This document shows, in pieces, positions 13,292 through 14,930 of a DNA stretch of 14,930 nt. The DNA lies in assembly GCA_030590405.1 (NCBI GenBank), contig JAUUYO010000055.1:1-14930 (forward strand), given 5' to 3'. The translations under genes were made by a program, and so were the position numbers. The stretch's first letter is position 1. Each line of letters opens with the position of its first letter. Source of the stretch: Kangiellaceae bacterium (lineage in GTDB: Bacteria; Pseudomonadota; Gammaproteobacteria; Enterobacterales; Kangiellaceae). The notes under the pieces were generated by a model. That model had not been told where the DNA came from. It saw nothing but the letters and a program-made list of their open reading frames with translations, and made no database searches.

Positions 13292-14920
13292 GTGGTATTA
13301 AAGTCAGTCAGGATTAGTCTAATCGCGCTACTAGGCCTTTTATGTGTGAACAGCACAGAAGGCATTGCGCTTGCAAAAGAGAATAATAACCCACCGAACA
13401 GCCTGCTGACAGAGCAAGAACTGGACTGGCTATCCAGTCATCCTGACATTCGTTTTGGTTTTCCTGGCAATGTCCCACCTTATTCAAAGTTGACCAGTAA
13501 AGGCGAATATGAGGGATACATCCATGACTGGTATGCAGCTATCAATCAGCAATTGGGCACCAATATTGCTATTGTTCCTCACGATCTTAATACCCTTGAT
13601 CAAGCACTAGCAAGTGGCATTGTTGATGGGATTGCCGCAGTTATTTATTCAAAACGGATCAAAAATGATGACCTTTATACTGATCTCTTAATTGAAGCAA
13701 AATGGAGTGTTTTTACCAGCCGCTCAACCATACCTTATTCCAGTTTTGCTCAAGTATCTCACAAGGAGATAGGTGTCTTGGAGGGGTCTTATGCCAACCA
13801 GCAACTATCGATACTTTTTCCCAGTATGAAACTGAAAAGTTATTCATCTTTTCTTGCGGCAACTAAGGGGATTGAAAAAGGCGAAATTTTTGCCGTTCTG
13901 GGAGAATCAAGAATTATTAATAACTTTATTAAAATGGAAAATATTTATTCGGTAAAAGAAAACTTTGTTGCCGATGATCTAGTCGTTCGTACCGGTACTA
14001 AAATCCGCAAAGACTGGAAAATATTGGCCGATATCATCAATAAGGCTCAACAAGCGATCCCATTTGCTAAGCGACAATTAATCTGGCGAAAGTGGTTAGT
14101 ACCGGAATTGCAACTCTCTCATCTCAGTTATAAAGACATTGACTGGCTGCAAAAAAAACAGTTCATCGATATCAACTTTTATCAAATTCCTCCCTATCTT
14201 CTGGATAACAACGGCAAGGTCGATGGTTTTCTGGTAGATTATTTTTCTCTTTATGAACGAATGTTGGGTTTTAAGTTTAACATTCGGCTGATCCCCTTTA
14301 GTCAATACCCACTTAATAAAGATGGCTCACTGCCAGATGCCAGCTTTACCTTGCCGAAAAAAAAATATGCTGATCGATATGATTATACTAAGCCTTTTTT
14401 TCACTCTTCTTATGGGTTATTTACTCGTGTCGACCATCCAAAAATATCCAGCCTTGAAAATCTGGGTAAACATACCATCGGTTTGATCCAGGCTGCCCAA
14501 CCAGGCGATAGAAGCAAGTTTTTAACTCGCAACAGTAATGTTCAAATAAAAAACTATTCTGATTTTGACTCCATGATCAATGCGCTTTTATTGAAGGAAA
14601 TTGACAGCGTTTTTTCAGAAGCGAGTGTAATGCGTTCTTACCTGTCATCAAATATGATTCAGACTATTAGTCTGAACTGGCTGGATACCCAAAATATTGT
14701 TGCTCAGTCAATGGCGATACGCAAAGATTTAAGTCCCCTGGTGGGGATCCTTTCCAGCTCATGGAATGAAATGAATCATCACGCCATCTCTCAGGTTTTT
14801 CAAAAATGGATTGTGAGTGATTATCATTCGGCACTATCGACAGATGTTAAAAATATTATTTACACGGCAGATGAAAAAAATGGATCGCCGAGCACCCTGT
14901 GGTTTTCTATAGCGATATAA
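13292..14920 (+). CDS. secreted protein with two tandem family-3 substrate-binding domains; possibly a truncated sensor
   Basis: The 542 residues begin with a signal peptide (about 1-28, RISLIALLGLLCV, ending near ALA) and then hold two venus-flytrap modules of the SBP_bac_3 type. Module 1 (about 38-270) opens with LTEQELDWLSSHPDIRFGFP...PPYS, and module 2 (about 277-510) with LSYKDIDWLQKKQFIDINFY...PPYLLDNNGKVDGF. Two such modules after a signal peptide are characteristic of the periplasmic half of BvgS/EvgS-type histidine kinases and some diguanylate cyclases. The frame stops at TAA 14918-14920 directly after STLWFSIAI, where the membrane helix would begin, so a nonsense change or frameshift is suspected. 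The start is GTG at 13292 (an in-frame stop lies at 13277) with no clear Shine-Dalgarno. An ATG at 13290 is out of frame and stops after three codons. A complete periplasmic binding protein is the alternative. Confidence 0.75.
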   Translation: MVLKSVRISLIALLGLLCVNSTEGIALAKENNNPPNSLLTEQELDWLSSHPDIRFGFPGNVPPYSKLTSKGEYEGYIHDWYAAINQQLGTNIAIVPHDLNTLDQALASGIVDGIAAVIYSKRIKNDDLYTDLLIEAKWSVFTSRSTIPYSSFAQVSHKEIGVLEGSYANQQLSILFPSMKLKSYSSFLAATKGIEKGEIFAVLGESRIINNFIKMENIYSVKENFVADDLVVRTGTKIRKDWKILADIINKAQQAIPFAKRQLIWRKWLVPELQLSHLSYKDIDWLQKKQFIDINFYQIPPYLLDNNGKVDGFLVDYFSLYERMLGFKFNIRLIPFSQYPLNKDGSLPDASFTLPKKKYADRYDYTKPFFHSSYGLFTRVDHPKISSLENLGKHTIGLIQAAQPGDRSKFLTRNSNVQIKNYSDFDSMINALLLKEIDSVFSEASVMRSYLSSNMIQTISLNWLDTQNIVAQSMAIRKDLSPLVGILSSSWNEMNHHAISQVFQKWIVSDYHSALSTDVKNIIYTADEKNGSPSTLWFSIAI

Positions 14921-14930
14921 ATTGGACACC

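Overview
This window looks like a chromosomal segment of a moderately AT-rich marine-type gammaproteobacterium. The evidence is the gene order (DUF1631 gene, ampD, ampE, aceE, aceF, lpdA), a homodimeric E1-type pyruvate dehydrogenase, a two-lipoyl-domain E2, and AmpE, which is largely confined to this part of the Proteobacteria. The gene complement would fit groups such as Kangiellaceae or other Oceanospirillales/Alteromonadales-like lineages, but the sequence alone does not fix the genus.

Layout. From 1 to about 200 there is the edge of something unidentified, with only a possible 54-codon frame. Positions 204-2573 hold a large DUF1631 protein. Then come ampD (2732-3274) and ampE (3358-4218), the recycling amidase and its inner-membrane partner. 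A 503-base gap follows; it contains a good extended -10 promoter, several palindromes and a direct repeat spaced exactly 200 bases, but no pdhR gene, which often sits here in relatives. aceE (4722 or 4728-7418) and aceF (7435-9087) are tightly coupled. lpdA (9398-10813) completes the pyruvate dehydrogenase complex but is separated from aceF by two different palindromic repeat elements. A third palindromic repeat lies just downstream of lpdA.

Downstream the genes are unrelated to central metabolism: a secreted polysaccharide deacetylase (11072-12133, +), a small FHA-domain protein on the opposite strand (12197-12571, -), a SlyD-like FKBP prolyl isomerase with a histidine-rich tail (12657 or 12666-13148, +), and a secreted protein with two tandem substrate-binding domains (13292-14920, +). 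The last ORF looks like the sensory half of a BvgS/EvgS-type receptor and stops exactly where a membrane helix would be expected to begin.

Functionally, AceE decarboxylates pyruvate, AceF carries acetyl groups on lipoyl arms and makes acetyl-CoA, and LpdA reoxidises the lipoyl groups to make NADH. AmpD and AmpE belong to cell-wall muropeptide recycling. Most of the window is ordinary core genome. The parts worth a second look are the repeat-filled gaps around lpdA, the regulator-less aceE upstream region, and the abrupt end of the last gene. I did not find evidence of a new multi-gene system.
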